DNA of 39,213 nucleotides, taken from Bacteroidota bacterium. Lineage in GTDB: Bacteria > Bacteroidota > Bacteroidia > Chitinophagales > Chitinophagaceae. A program made the position numbers and the translations under genes. A model generated the notes under the pieces. That model worked only from the letters and a program-made list of their open reading frames with translations, searched no databases and was not told the DNA's origin. Shown here one piece after another: positions 1 through 7,766 of this stretch. Location of the stretch: contig JAUZOD010000038.1 in assembly GCA_030706635.1 (NCBI GenBank), positions 1-39,213 on the forward strand, written 5' to 3'. Each line of letters opens with the position of its first letter. The first letter of the stretch is position 1.

Positions 1-133
1 ACAGAGGATATAAGGCATCGACCTATACTCTATTGCAAATGATAAGCCGCATTGGGTTTGCATTCACCCGGACCTACTGGTTAAAGCGGTATTCATCACG
101 TTTATGAAGGTCTTCGCCGTCACCAGCCGGATT
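1..133. other. Window edge, no assignable gene
   Basis: These bases lie downstream of the slipin gene on the minus strand. One plus-strand frame is open from position 3 to a TGA at 102-104 (about 33 codons, including a stretch reading SRIGFAFTRTYWLKR). It could be the 3' end of a gene that begins outside the window, but I recognise nothing in it. No convincing terminator hairpin is visible. Confidence 0.2.
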
Positions 134-910
134 TCAATCCAGCTTCTTCTGATGTTCAAAGTTTAGAAATGGCTTCAGCAGGTCGATGGGAACCGGGAAT
201 ATGGTTGTCGAATTGTTCTCGGTGGCGATTTCTCTCAGCGTTTGCAGATATCGCAACGTGATCGCACTGGGCTGTTCGGCAAGCACTTTTGCCGCATCGG
301 CCAGCCGCTGGGAGGCCTGGAATTCCCCTTCAGCAGCGATAACCTTCGAGCGGCGTTCTCTTTCGGCCTCCGCCTGTTTGGCCATTGCCCTTTGCATTTC
401 CTGCGGCAGGTCAATTTGTTTAACTTCTACGTTAGATACTTTAATACCCCAGGGTTCCGTATGACCGTCGATAATCTGCTGCAGACGCTGATTGATTTTT
501 TCTCTTTGCGAAAGCAGATCATCCAGTTCTGATTGTCCCAGCACACTTCTTAAAGTTGTCTGTGCGATCTGGGAAGTGGCTATCAGATAATTTTCAACTT
601 CTACAATGGCTTTATCCGGCTGGAGCACGCGGAAATAGATCACTGCATTCACTTTGATAGATACATTATCCTGCGTGATCACGTCCTGCGGAGGCACATC
701 CATCACCACGGTACGCAGACTCACTTTCACCATCTTATCCAGAATGGGAATAAGAAAGATAAGTCCGGGGCCTTTTTCCCCGCCTCCCACCAGCCGTCCC
801 AGCCTGAAGATCACACCCCGTTCGTATTCCCGGAGCACGCGCACCGCATTCGCCAGGATAATGACGCAGAAAAGAATGATAACCAGGGTAAATACGGGAA
901 CCGTTTGCAT
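134..910 (-). CDS. Slipin (SPFH/stomatin-like membrane protein)
   Basis: A 258-residue protein of the stomatin/prohibitin (SPFH) superfamily. It has one N-terminal membrane segment (about residues 5-23), then the SPFH domain with the family hallmarks [21 protein letters not shown] and a [13 protein letters not shown] segment, then a charged Ala/Glu/Arg-rich helix ([20 protein letters not shown]) that drives oligomerisation in this family. Slipins form membrane-associated rings and are known to pair with NfeD-type proteins. That partner lies just upstream here: the NfeD gene stops 11 nt before this start, so the two are almost certainly co-transcribed. The length is normal for a bacterial slipin. 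The family call is secure; the physiological role (membrane microdomain or quality control) is inferred from the family. Confidence 0.93.
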   Translation of the reverse strand: MQTVPVFTLVIILFCVIILANAVRVLREYERGVIFRLGRLVGGGEKGPGLIFLIPILDKMVKVSLRTVVMDVPPQDVITQDNVSIKVNAVIYFRVLQPDKAIVEVENYLIATSQIAQTTLRSVLGQSELDDLLSQREKINQRLQQIIDGHTEPWGIKVSNVEVKQIDLPQEMQRAMAKQAEAERERRSKVIAAEGEFQASQRLADAAKVLAEQPSAITLRYLQTLREIATENNSTTIFPVPIDLLKPFLNFEHQKKLD

Positions 911-921
911 GAAATGTATTT

Positions 922-2202
922 TTAAATGTTAGAATGAATATTTTCAACGCAGAGCGTCAGGTCTTTCACTTCCACTACGCGTACTTTTTCTCCTTTGTTT
1001 ATATTCCCGGATACGGACACGGCATTCCAGGTTTCGCCATGAACCCGCACCCGCCCTCCCGGCTGAAGGGAATCAATGGCTTCACCGGTCTCGCCCATCA
1101 TGCCTTCAACCCCGGTGACCGGTTTCGCGCGCTGCGCTTTTAATCCCATGCCTATGATAAAAAGAAAAAAACAGGCACTCACCGCAACGGAAGATACAAT
1201 CAACGCACGGGATATCCTTACAAACTCCAGAGTAGAGACGGGCCGGATAAGCATCAGCGAGCCAATGGCGAGTGCAGTTATCCCTCCGATAGCCAGCATG
1301 CCGTGGCTCGTTACTTTGACTTCCAGCAAAAGCAGGACAACCCCAAAAACAATCAGCGCCAGGCCGGCATAATTCACAGGCATCGTATTCAAGGCGTAAA
1401 AGGCCAGGATGAGGGAAATAAAACCGATAATACCCGGAAAAATAATCCCCGGATTAAACAGCTCGAAGACCAGGCCAAACAGGCCCAGCATCAACAGGAT
1501 ATAGGCCACATCCGGATCACTGATCAGATCGAGCATCTTCTCTGTAAACCCCATCTCCAGGGTTTCTATGGTTGCTCCCCGGGTATGCAGTACAACCGTT
1601 GCGGAATCACGGGTTATGGATTTTCCGTCTGCCAGGTTAAGCAGTTCCCGATCATTCGGGGTGATAAAGTCTATAATATTTTTCTCCAGCGCTTCCTTCG
1701 CCGTGATGGCAACACTTTGCCTGACGGCCTCTTCGGCCCAGATCAGGTTGCGTTTTCGGTATTCGGCGATCGTCCGGATAAATGCCGCAGCATCATTGGT
1801 TGCCTTGCTGTTCATGATGCTATCCAATCCACCCTGCATATTGACCGGGTGGGCCGCACCGATATTCGTTCCGGGAGCCATGGCAGCTATATCCGCGGCC
1901 AGGGTAATGAATACGCCGGCAGATCCGGCGTGCGCCCCGGGCGGCGAAACGTACACAATAACCGGTATCCGGGATTCCAGTAAATCACCTACGATCAGAC
2001 GTGTTGATTTCAGCAGGCCGCCAGGCGTATTGAGATGGATCAGCAGGCATACCGCCTTTTCACTAACGGCTCTTTCCAGACTACGGTGGATATAAGCTGC
2101 TGCTACAGGATTAATGGTTCCATCAATTTTTATGGAAATAACCGTTTGCGCCGGAAGCAGCAAAGGCAGGAAAAAGACGATGTATAAAAAAATACGCTTC
2201 AT
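922..2202 (-). CDS. NfeD-family membrane-bound serine protease (ClpP-class)
   Basis: A long-form NfeD protein of 426 residues. The start at 2202 is preferred over a further-upstream one because AGGAG lies 9 nt ahead of the ATG and a clean signal peptide follows (hydrophobic to about residue 18, ending in LPAQ). The N-terminal half is a ClpP/SppA-like protease domain with [18 protein letters not shown] and [12 protein letters not shown]. By comparison with the archaeal 1510-N protease, Ser94 (HAGSAG) and Lys133 (NSKATND) should be the catalytic dyad. Several membrane helices follow (about 215-335), then a small C-terminal OB-like NfeD domain. Archaeal homologues cleave the C-terminus of the partner stomatin, and the slipin is the next gene. 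Whether the same cleavage occurs here is inference. Confidence 0.92.
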   Translation of the reverse strand: MKRIFLYIVFFLPLLLPAQTVISIKIDGTINPVAAAYIHRSLERAVSEKAVCLLIHLNTPGGLLKSTRLIVGDLLESRIPVIVYVSPPGAHAGSAGVFITLAADIAAMAPGTNIGAAHPVNMQGGLDSIMNSKATNDAAAFIRTIAEYRKRNLIWAEEAVRQSVAITAKEALEKNIIDFITPNDRELLNLADGKSITRDSATVVLHTRGATIETLEMGFTEKMLDLISDPDVAYILLMLGLFGLVFELFNPGIIFPGIIGFISLILAFYALNTMPVNYAGLALIVFGVVLLLLEVKVTSHGMLAIGGITALAIGSLMLIRPVSTLEFVRISRALIVSSVAVSACFFLFIIGMGLKAQRAKPVTGVEGMMGETGEAIDSLQPGGRVRVHGETWNAVSVSGNINKGEKVRVVEVKDLTLCVENIHSNI

Positions 2203-2256
2203 AAAAAATAGCTCCTGCCGGAGTGAAGCTCTGAGCAAGTGACAAGACCTTGTTGT

Positions 2257-2290
2257 AATTTACCGGAATCCCGGGTAAATAAAAAGTTTA
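2257..2290 (-). terminator. Possible weak hairpin between esterase and NfeD genes
   Basis: Arms ATTTACC (2258-2264) and GGTAAAT (2274-2280) flank a GC-rich loop that can add further pairs with a bulge, and five T residues precede the hairpin in the minus-strand transcript. There is no T tract after the stem, so this is at best a weak or attenuating terminator for the esterase gene. It could equally be a structure in the NfeD leader. Confidence 0.25.
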
Positions 2291-2301
2291 ACCTTGACTG
2301 G

Positions 2302-3054
2302 CTATAGCAGCGGGTGCAAAATCTTCCACACATTATCGGCTACAATCTTTTCCCCCTGCGCATTTGGATGGATACCATCCGCCTGGTTCAATGCGGGAAT
2401 CCCACCCACCCCATCAAGCAAAAAAGGAATTAAATACAAACTGTCGTTGGCGGCTAATTGCGGAAAAGCGGCCTTAAAAGCAGAGGCATAGGCCTGGCCC
2501 AAATTGGCCGGTACCTGCATGCCGGCCAGTATAATTTTGCAGGAAGGATATTTCTTTCTGACTTTGTCAATGATCGTCTGCAGATTTTGAGTCATAGACG
2601 AAACGGGGAGTTTCTGTAATCCGTCATTTCCGCCAAGTTCCAGAACGAAGATGTCAAAAGCTGTGGATAAAACCACATCAATACGGGTGTCACCACCCGC
2701 CGTGGTTTCACCGGAAAATCCGGAATTGATCGCTTTATAAGGCAATTTAAGCGAATCAATTTTTTGCTGTATCAGATATGGAAAGCTGGATGCGGAATCA
2801 AGACCAAGGCCCGCTGTAATACTATTCCCGAAAAAAAGAATATTTTTAATTTTTACCGGCTGACCGTGTAATGATGTATCGGCAAGGCCACCGGTGGAAT
2901 CCGGAAGGGTTACGGCCTTGTATCTGTTTCCATTGGGATCACATCCCGAAAAAAACAGAATCGCTAAAAACAAAGCGGGTGAAATCCATTTCAGCAACAC
3001 GGCTTTTTTTCTGTTCGAAAACAGGACAGCAGCTTCATTACACATCATGGCCAT
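2302..3054 (-). CDS. SGNH/GDSL lipoprotein esterase (TesA-like arylesterase)
   Basis: A 250-residue SGNH-fold hydrolase. Its N-terminus has a hydrophobic segment ending in LFFSGC, so Cys38 would be lipidated and the enzyme anchored at the cell envelope. The SGNH blocks are in order: FFGNSITAGLG (block I, Ser near residue 77), an Asn/Gly region around the SGFSGETTAGG segment (block II), ELGGNDGLQ (block III) and DGIHPNAQGE (block V, Asp/His near residue 227). The arrangement matches TesA-like lysophospholipase/arylesterases, which hydrolyse acyl or acetyl esters. The true substrate cannot be read from the sequence. The N-terminal region before the hydrophobic core is long (about 17 residues), and several Met codons lie close together, so the exact start is uncertain by a few residues. 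Confidence 0.88.
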   Translation of the reverse strand: MAMMCNEAAVLFSNRKKAVLLKWISPALFLAILFFSGCDPNGNRYKAVTLPDSTGGLADTSLHGQPVKIKNILFFGNSITAGLGLDSASSFPYLIQQKIDSLKLPYKAINSGFSGETTAGGDTRIDVVLSTAFDIFVLELGGNDGLQKLPVSSMTQNLQTIIDKVRKKYPSCKIILAGMQVPANLGQAYASAFKAAFPQLAANDSLYLIPFLLDGVGGIPALNQADGIHPNAQGEKIVADNVWKILHPLL

Positions 3055-3179
3055 TTTAGGTTCAGGGATAAGGTATTCAAAAAATGTAAACAGCCAAAAT
3101 TTTTACCGGGAAGAACTTGCACAATAACCAGAATATAACATTCATTTATTGCGAAGCCGGCAAGTAATCCCGATATAAC

Positions 3180-5096
3180 TTAATATTCGCCCCCCACCTT
3201 GCGTTGATTCAGCGCCTTGTTTGAAGACGGAGGCAGCTCTCCCGGCGGATCTTCAAAAATGATCTTTTCGTTCAGGGCATGCAGAAAGGCGATGAGTTCG
3301 CTTTTTTCTGCAGTACTCAATTTCAAAGAATCTCCGGGTAGTGTTTGGTTATCAACCCGTATTTTTTTCCCGAGACCTCCGCCCGCGTCATAAAAATCAA
3401 TTACCTGATCCAACGTGCTAAATACGCCATTGTGCATATAGGGCTTTGTATATTGAGCATTCCGAAGTGAGCCGGTACGGAATGCATTGAGTGTTTCGGG
3501 CGCCGGGTTGATCAGAAACCTTCCCTTATCAATACTTAATTCAGCAAAGGAGCTGTCTTCCGGAACGCCCAGCACTTCAAACTCGGAACTGACATACGGC
3601 GGCTTTACTCCGTTAAAATAAGGAACGAAATGGCAGGTGCCGCATTTCGCCTTACTCATGAAAAGATTAAAACCCTTCCTCACATCATCCGCCAGCCTTA
3701 CTTTGTTGTTCATGGCATCATCAAACGGTGCATAAAAACCGCTGAAACTTCCATAGTAAAAAGTAACCGCCGAAACGATATGATTCAGTGATATCTCCCT
3801 TTCTTCGGGAGTCAGCTTTAAAAACTTTTCGAATGCCTTTTTGTATTCTTTACAGCTCAATACTTTTTTCAGCACTTCTTTTGGGTCGCTGCCCATTTCG
3901 ATCGGATTGGCAATCACATCCTTGCCCTGGTCCTGAAGAGAAATATGCTTACCATCCAGCATCAGCAGGTGATTGTAAATCGCGTTGATGAGCGTGGGTG
4001 TGTTCCGTGGCAGATGCTGCCGATGATCAAATTGAAAAGAGGTTCTTTGCGATGTATCATTAAAATATTCGCCGGACTTATGACAGGATGCGCAACTACG
4101 TAAATTATTTCCCGATAAAATAGGATCGTAAAAGAGCAGTTTGCCAATATGCCTTATTTCGGATAAAGTCTTTTCATCATCTACCATAGAATAAACCCCT
4201 TTTATGCTTTGCGAAGTGTACAGGGACTTGTCAAATATGGATTGGTTGCTGTTGTTTAAGGTATAGTCATTAAAATTTATTGAAACCACCTGGTAACCAT
4301 TGATGAATTGCTGGTTCAGGGCAAACAGCGGGTTCACATACTCTTTTATAAAATCAAAATGATCAAACTCGCTGAAATCAACGGGCTGCCCATTTACAAA
4401 GGAAACGGCTTTATCATAAAGATCCAGGTAGGCCGGTGTAAGGGGTGTTTGCGGGAAGCTGAGATCATAACTGTCGTAGATTTTTTTTGTTCCGGCAAGC
4501 ATAGATCGCAGTTCCGGAATAATATGGCTTGTGTCCGGGCATTCAAATCCGGTAGTGTAAACAGCCGCCAGGTTTAACAGAAACAAACGGTTGGCCAGGA
4601 AAAAATGCTGGAAAGTATTCAGCTGGCTGGTTATAGAATCTGCTTCAAATGTGTTTATTGCCTTTATACTTTTTGTGATGAGCAGCAGCAGGGAATCTTT
4701 ATTGAGCAACTTATCATCCAGGAACAATTCTGCCAGTGAAAGTCCGGCTCCCTCCCTTCTGTAAGGGGGTTCAAATTTTTCGAAAACCTCATTTTCCCAT
4801 TCTACTGGAAGTGGGCCATTAATCCGGTTATAGGCAATAGGCTCAAAATAACGCAGCCAGAAATCAATGTTTTTCAGTTTGAGACGCGCCGCTTCAATGC
4901 CAGCCCTGATCTGCTGAATATTTTCCGGCAAAGAGAGATTTGCAGCGGCTATGCTGTTTCGCAGAGTAGTCTCCTGCTGTTTGAATTCTGCCAGTGCGTG
5001 GGTATATAAATTATTATAGGGTTGGTTATTCCTAAAGTTGAAGGAGAAGCAAAATACGGTTACGATAACAATTATGATCAGGAATAGGGTTTTCAT
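3180..5096 (-). CDS. Di-haem cytochrome c peroxidase with N-terminal extension
   Basis: A 638-residue exported protein. I place the start at 5096 (MKTLFLIIIV), which gives an immediate signal-anchor; an upstream in-frame Met would put a charged stretch ahead of it. The C-terminal half is a bacterial di-haem cytochrome c peroxidase/MauG-type domain with two CXXCH haem sites: Cys335-Cys338-His339 (CASCH) and Cys485-Cys488-His489 (CGTCH). Typical flanks are present (LFYDPILSGNN, FRTGSLRNAQYTKPYMHNG). The family reduces hydrogen peroxide with electrons from small cytochromes, or oxidises protein or small-molecule substrates. About 300 residues before the first haem form a helical region that I cannot assign, unusually long for this family. 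The gene stands alone and has a good -7 promoter element just upstream. Confidence 0.93.
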   Translation of the reverse strand: MKTLFLIIIVIVTVFCFSFNFRNNQPYNNLYTHALAEFKQQETTLRNSIAAANLSLPENIQQIRAGIEAARLKLKNIDFWLRYFEPIAYNRINGPLPVEWENEVFEKFEPPYRREGAGLSLAELFLDDKLLNKDSLLLLITKSIKAINTFEADSITSQLNTFQHFFLANRLFLLNLAAVYTTGFECPDTSHIIPELRSMLAGTKKIYDSYDLSFPQTPLTPAYLDLYDKAVSFVNGQPVDFSEFDHFDFIKEYVNPLFALNQQFINGYQVVSINFNDYTLNNSNQSIFDKSLYTSQSIKGVYSMVDDEKTLSEIRHIGKLLFYDPILSGNNLRSCASCHKSGEYFNDTSQRTSFQFDHRQHLPRNTPTLINAIYNHLLMLDGKHISLQDQGKDVIANPIEMGSDPKEVLKKVLSCKEYKKAFEKFLKLTPEEREISLNHIVSAVTFYYGSFSGFYAPFDDAMNNKVRLADDVRKGFNLFMSKAKCGTCHFVPYFNGVKPPYVSSEFEVLGVPEDSSFAELSIDKGRFLINPAPETLNAFRTGSLRNAQYTKPYMHNGVFSTLDQVIDFYDAGGGLGKKIRVDNQTLPGDSLKLSTAEKSELIAFLHALNEKIIFEDPPGELPPSSNKALNQRKVGGEY

Positions 5097-5485
5097 TTCA
5101 GCTTTTAACCAGGAACCTAAAATTGAGGAGGCCAATCACCGGACGGAAAGCGCAAAGATAAAAAATCCCTTCCCAATAATTTGGCTTTTAAATGGGTGGC
5201 CTTACCCCGCACTCTGAAATGCAACGTGGTTGTTCTGCCCTTGTTGGCCTTCACAGGGAATTCCTTTCACGGGGTAGCATCTCTCCTATATATCAACCGC
5301 GAAGCCATTGTAAATGATCGTTTTATGGAGAACCGACTAATTCAAGCCGGGGTCAGTCAATTTGTTCAAAAACAACCCGGTACCTTATACATTTCAGGAT
5401 ATTTTATTATCTTGGTCGGCATATATCCTCTGCATCATCCATCCGGCATTTTCAAAGAAGAACCCTTATTGAAAATTTTCGCTTT
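5097..5485. other. Divergent intergenic region with one doubtful small ORF
   Basis: This 389-nt stretch separates the divergent peroxidase and Tat-signal genes. It holds the peroxidase promoter element at 5153-5160. A plus-strand frame from a TTG at 5181 to a TGA at 5489 (102 codons) overlaps the next start as ATGA. It has no recognisable domain and lacks a convincing ribosome site, and the AT-rich second half looks like leader DNA. I do not call it a gene, but the coupled overlap keeps it open. Confidence 0.25.
5153..5160 (-). promoter_or_regulatory. Candidate Bacteroidota -7 element for the peroxidase gene
   Basis: On the minus strand these bases read TATCTTTG, an exact match to the Bacteroidota -7 consensus TAnnTTTG. 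They lie 57 nt upstream of the chosen peroxidase start, giving a short leader. I do not see a matching TTTG -33 box at the expected distance, so the call rests on the -7 element alone. Confidence 0.4.
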
Positions 5486-5884
5486 ATGAAAAGACGGACT
5501 TTCATCGTGGCTGCGGCTGCATTGGGATTGGCCATCGCAATTCCCTTTCTATACAAGAGATATAGAATTTCCAGGTGGGAAAATTTGCCGCCATTAATTC
5601 ATCCACTGGTACTGTCTCATTTTCTGGAGGAAGAAGCCATTCGGAAGATAGGTACTGCTTACAGGTCTCTTGTTCCTGCTGAAGATTCTGAAAAACAATT
5701 GCTTCGGGTACTCTCGCCGGGTGATAAATCCGAGAATCCAACACAGGCTGAAAACTCAGTTGAAGGTCAGATGCTGGAAAAGAAAATTGAACAGGAATTC
5801 AGAGCCGAGAATGTCACCATTATAAATGGATGGGTACTGTCGGTTACAGAAGCACGTCAGTGTGCACTCCTCTCCTTTTCTTAA
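5486..5884 (+). CDS. Small Tat-signal protein, probable subunit of the GMC dehydrogenase
   Basis: A 132-residue exported protein. Its N-terminus KRRTFIVAAAALG has the twin-Arg, Phe and hydrophobic core of a Tat signal. The rest is helical and charged, ending with INGWVLSVTEARQCALLSF. This W-x-L-S-x-TEAR-x-CAL type of ending is, as I recall it, shared by small proteins encoded next to GMC oxidoreductases in Bacteroidota. It is functionally analogous to the Tat-exported small subunit (subunit 3) of gluconate 2-dehydrogenase, which carries its cofactor-loaded large subunit across the membrane. The GMC gene begins 163 nt downstream on the same strand and has no signal peptide of its own, which fits hitch-hiker export. 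The gene is convincing; the subunit role is inference. Confidence 0.72.
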   Translation: MKRRTFIVAAAALGLAIAIPFLYKRYRISRWENLPPLIHPLVLSHFLEEEAIRKIGTAYRSLVPAEDSEKQLLRVLSPGDKSENPTQAENSVEGQMLEKKIEQEFRAENVTIINGWVLSVTEARQCALLSFS

Positions 5885-5898
5885 AAATTGAAATCGTG

Positions 5899-5944
5899 CC
5901 GGTTATCCACATCAGGTGCAAATAAGGAACCTGACAGTTACCGG
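5899..5944 (+). other. Nested inverted repeats between Tat-signal gene and GMC gene
   Basis: An outer pair CCGGT (5899-5903) / ACCGG (5940-5944) encloses an inner pair CAGGT / ACCTG (about 5913-5917 and 5929-5933). Together they could fold into one interrupted stem-loop in the mRNA between the two genes. There is no T tract, so it is not a standard terminator. It may be an mRNA-processing or stability element, or chance. Confidence 0.25.
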
Positions 5945-6047
5945 ATATGGAGTAATTTATACTCATCATCAGGAATATGTTCATTGGCAAACCCGTGGCA
6001 TCCTGGTCTGAAGTGATATTAAAATAGTTAACACTTACATCCAATTT

Positions 6048-7643
6048 ATGCATATTGATGCCCGTAGATTAGAAAATGGTTCAGTCATGGAAGCTGATAT
6101 TTGTATTGTAGGTGCCGGTGCTGCGGGAATCAGCATAGCACTGGAATTTCTGAATACAGGCTATAAAGTCATTCTGCTGGAAGGCGGCGGCTTCGAATAC
6201 GACGACCGGGTTCAGGAACTATACAGTGGCAAAACTACGGGGCAGCCTTATTATCCGATAAAATCCTCCGAGCTGCACTATTTTGGCGGCACTACCGGTC
6301 ACTGGGGTGGCATGTGTTCACTTTTTGATCCAATCGCTTTTCAGAAAAGGGACTGGGTTGATAAAAGCGGATGGCCGATTACTCAGGACACCCTGATTCC
6401 CTATTATAAACGGGCGCACATAAACCTGGATATTGACACTTATCAGTTTGATCTGGAATATTGGCAGCGGAGGGATCCGACCCTCCTGTCCCTGCCATTT
6501 GATGACGATGTGATCTGGACGAAAATATGGAAATTCAGTCCGCCCACGAGGTTTGGCACGAAGTATAAGGATACGATTGTAAATGCCAAAAATATTCATT
6601 TATATACGTATGCAAATATGGTGGATATAACCGCCAACGAAACCGTAACTAAGGTTAATTCGGTAACCGTAAAGAATTTTGCAGGAAAAACACACCAGGT
6701 GAACGCCCGGTATTTTGTTATTTCCTGCGCGGGCATTCAAAATGCAAGAGTATTGTTAGCTGCCAATAAGCAGGCGCCAAAGGGCCTCGGGAATGACAAT
6801 GACCTGGTGGGAAAGTATTTCATGGAGCATATTGAAATTAAATCAGCAGAATTATGGCTTAAGGAAAAAAGCGAATTAAAACTGTACATGTTTGCCTCTC
6901 CCAGGGTTCAGGGGGAACTCGCCATTATGCCTAAGAAGCAGGCTGAACACGAAATATTAAACGGAATCGTTTCCTTTACGCCTTTGGAAATAGCAAAGAA
7001 AATGCCTTCTTATATTCAACTCTGGTCGAAAGCCGATCCCCGGGAAAATGAAAAGCAGGTTAATGATGCGTTAGGTAAAATATATAAAAACCGGCTCGCC
7101 CGTTTTCTGGAATCTTTTAAGTCGGAAAAAAGTAAAAATGCGCACCAGGCATTTCAAATGACCATGCGGCTTGAGCAGGCGCCCAATCCCCTGTCCCGGG
7201 TCACCTTGAGTACCGAAAAGGACGAATTGGGCGTACCCCGGGCAGCACTAAACTGGTCTTTCACGTCGCTTGAAAAAAAGAGCATCCGGAAGATATACGA
7301 GATTATCGGTGAGCAGGCGGGCGCTTCCGGAATCGGAAGGGTGCGGTTTATGGAAGAACTTTGGGATGAAAAAGATCAGGCCCTGCCTACTACCACCAGC
7401 GGCGGCTGGCACCACATGGGAACTACCCGCATGAATGATGATCCTAAAAACGGTGTAGTGGATGCCAATTGTAAAATACATGGTATACAAAATATATTCA
7501 TCGGAGGTTCCTCCTGCTTTCCGACGGGAGCGGGCGTTAATCCTACTTTTACAATAGTCGCCCTATCCATAAGGCTCGCGGATCATCTGAAAGAGATACT
7601 AAAGGCCAGCGGATCCTCCCTGAAAAGCACAAAATCGGTATAA
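6048..7643 (+). CDS. GMC-family FAD-dependent oxidoreductase
   Basis: A 531-residue glucose-methanol-choline oxidoreductase. The N-terminal FAD-binding motif is GAGAAG (residues 22-27), followed by LLEGGG at the end of the Rossmann strand and the substrate-side segment HYFGGTTGHWGG typical of GMC enzymes. The C-terminal GMC domain holds GGWHHMGTTRM (His455/His456) and GAGVNPTFTI (Asn498), the positions of the catalytic His and the His/Asn partner. It oxidises an alcohol, probably a sugar or polyol, and passes electrons to a quinone or cytochrome; the exact substrate is unknown. No signal peptide is visible, so export would rely on the preceding Tat-signal protein. The start gives MHIDARRLENGS directly before the FAD strand, as in close relatives. 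A two-way terminator follows. Confidence 0.92.
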   Translation: MHIDARRLENGSVMEADICIVGAGAAGISIALEFLNTGYKVILLEGGGFEYDDRVQELYSGKTTGQPYYPIKSSELHYFGGTTGHWGGMCSLFDPIAFQKRDWVDKSGWPITQDTLIPYYKRAHINLDIDTYQFDLEYWQRRDPTLLSLPFDDDVIWTKIWKFSPPTRFGTKYKDTIVNAKNIHLYTYANMVDITANETVTKVNSVTVKNFAGKTHQVNARYFVISCAGIQNARVLLAANKQAPKGLGNDNDLVGKYFMEHIEIKSAELWLKEKSELKLYMFASPRVQGELAIMPKKQAEHEILNGIVSFTPLEIAKKMPSYIQLWSKADPRENEKQVNDALGKIYKNRLARFLESFKSEKSKNAHQAFQMTMRLEQAPNPLSRVTLSTEKDELGVPRAALNWSFTSLEKKSIRKIYEIIGEQAGASGIGRVRFMEELWDEKDQALPTTTSGGWHHMGTTRMNDDPKNGVVDANCKIHGIQNIFIGGSSCFPTGAGVNPTFTIVALSIRLADHLKEILKASGSSLKSTKSV

Positions 7644-7701
7644 GCTCCTGTCTGGAGATGAATATAATTCACTCCTCGCCAATGCCGGCGTCTTTGTAAA
7701 T

Positions 7702-7746
7702 CAAAAAGAGGCCGTCTCTTCGTTTTGAGACGGGCCTCCTTTTGTA
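7702..7746. terminator. Bidirectional rho-independent terminator
   Basis: Arms GAGGCCGTCTC (7708-7718) and GAGACGGGCCTC (7727-7738) pair with one bulged G. An A tract precedes the hairpin (T tract on the minus strand) and CTTTTGT follows it on the plus strand. It lies between the convergent GMC and giant PKD-repeat genes, so it can end transcripts from both sides. Confidence 0.85.
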
Positions 7747-7766
7747 TTATCCAAACCGACCGTATG

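Noticed and set aside
1303-1983. 226-codon open frame on the plus strand
   Set aside because: It lies wholly antisense to the well-supported NfeD protease gene, has no domain-like pattern and is rich in Gln/Arg/His as expected for a shadow frame.
5181-5489. 102-codon frame overlapping the Tat-signal gene by ATGA
   Set aside because: TTG start, no ribosome site, no recognisable family, and it covers the region expected to hold promoter and leader. I briefly considered a small Cys-rich Bacteroidota family (Asn-Arg spaced pattern), but the defining cysteines are absent.
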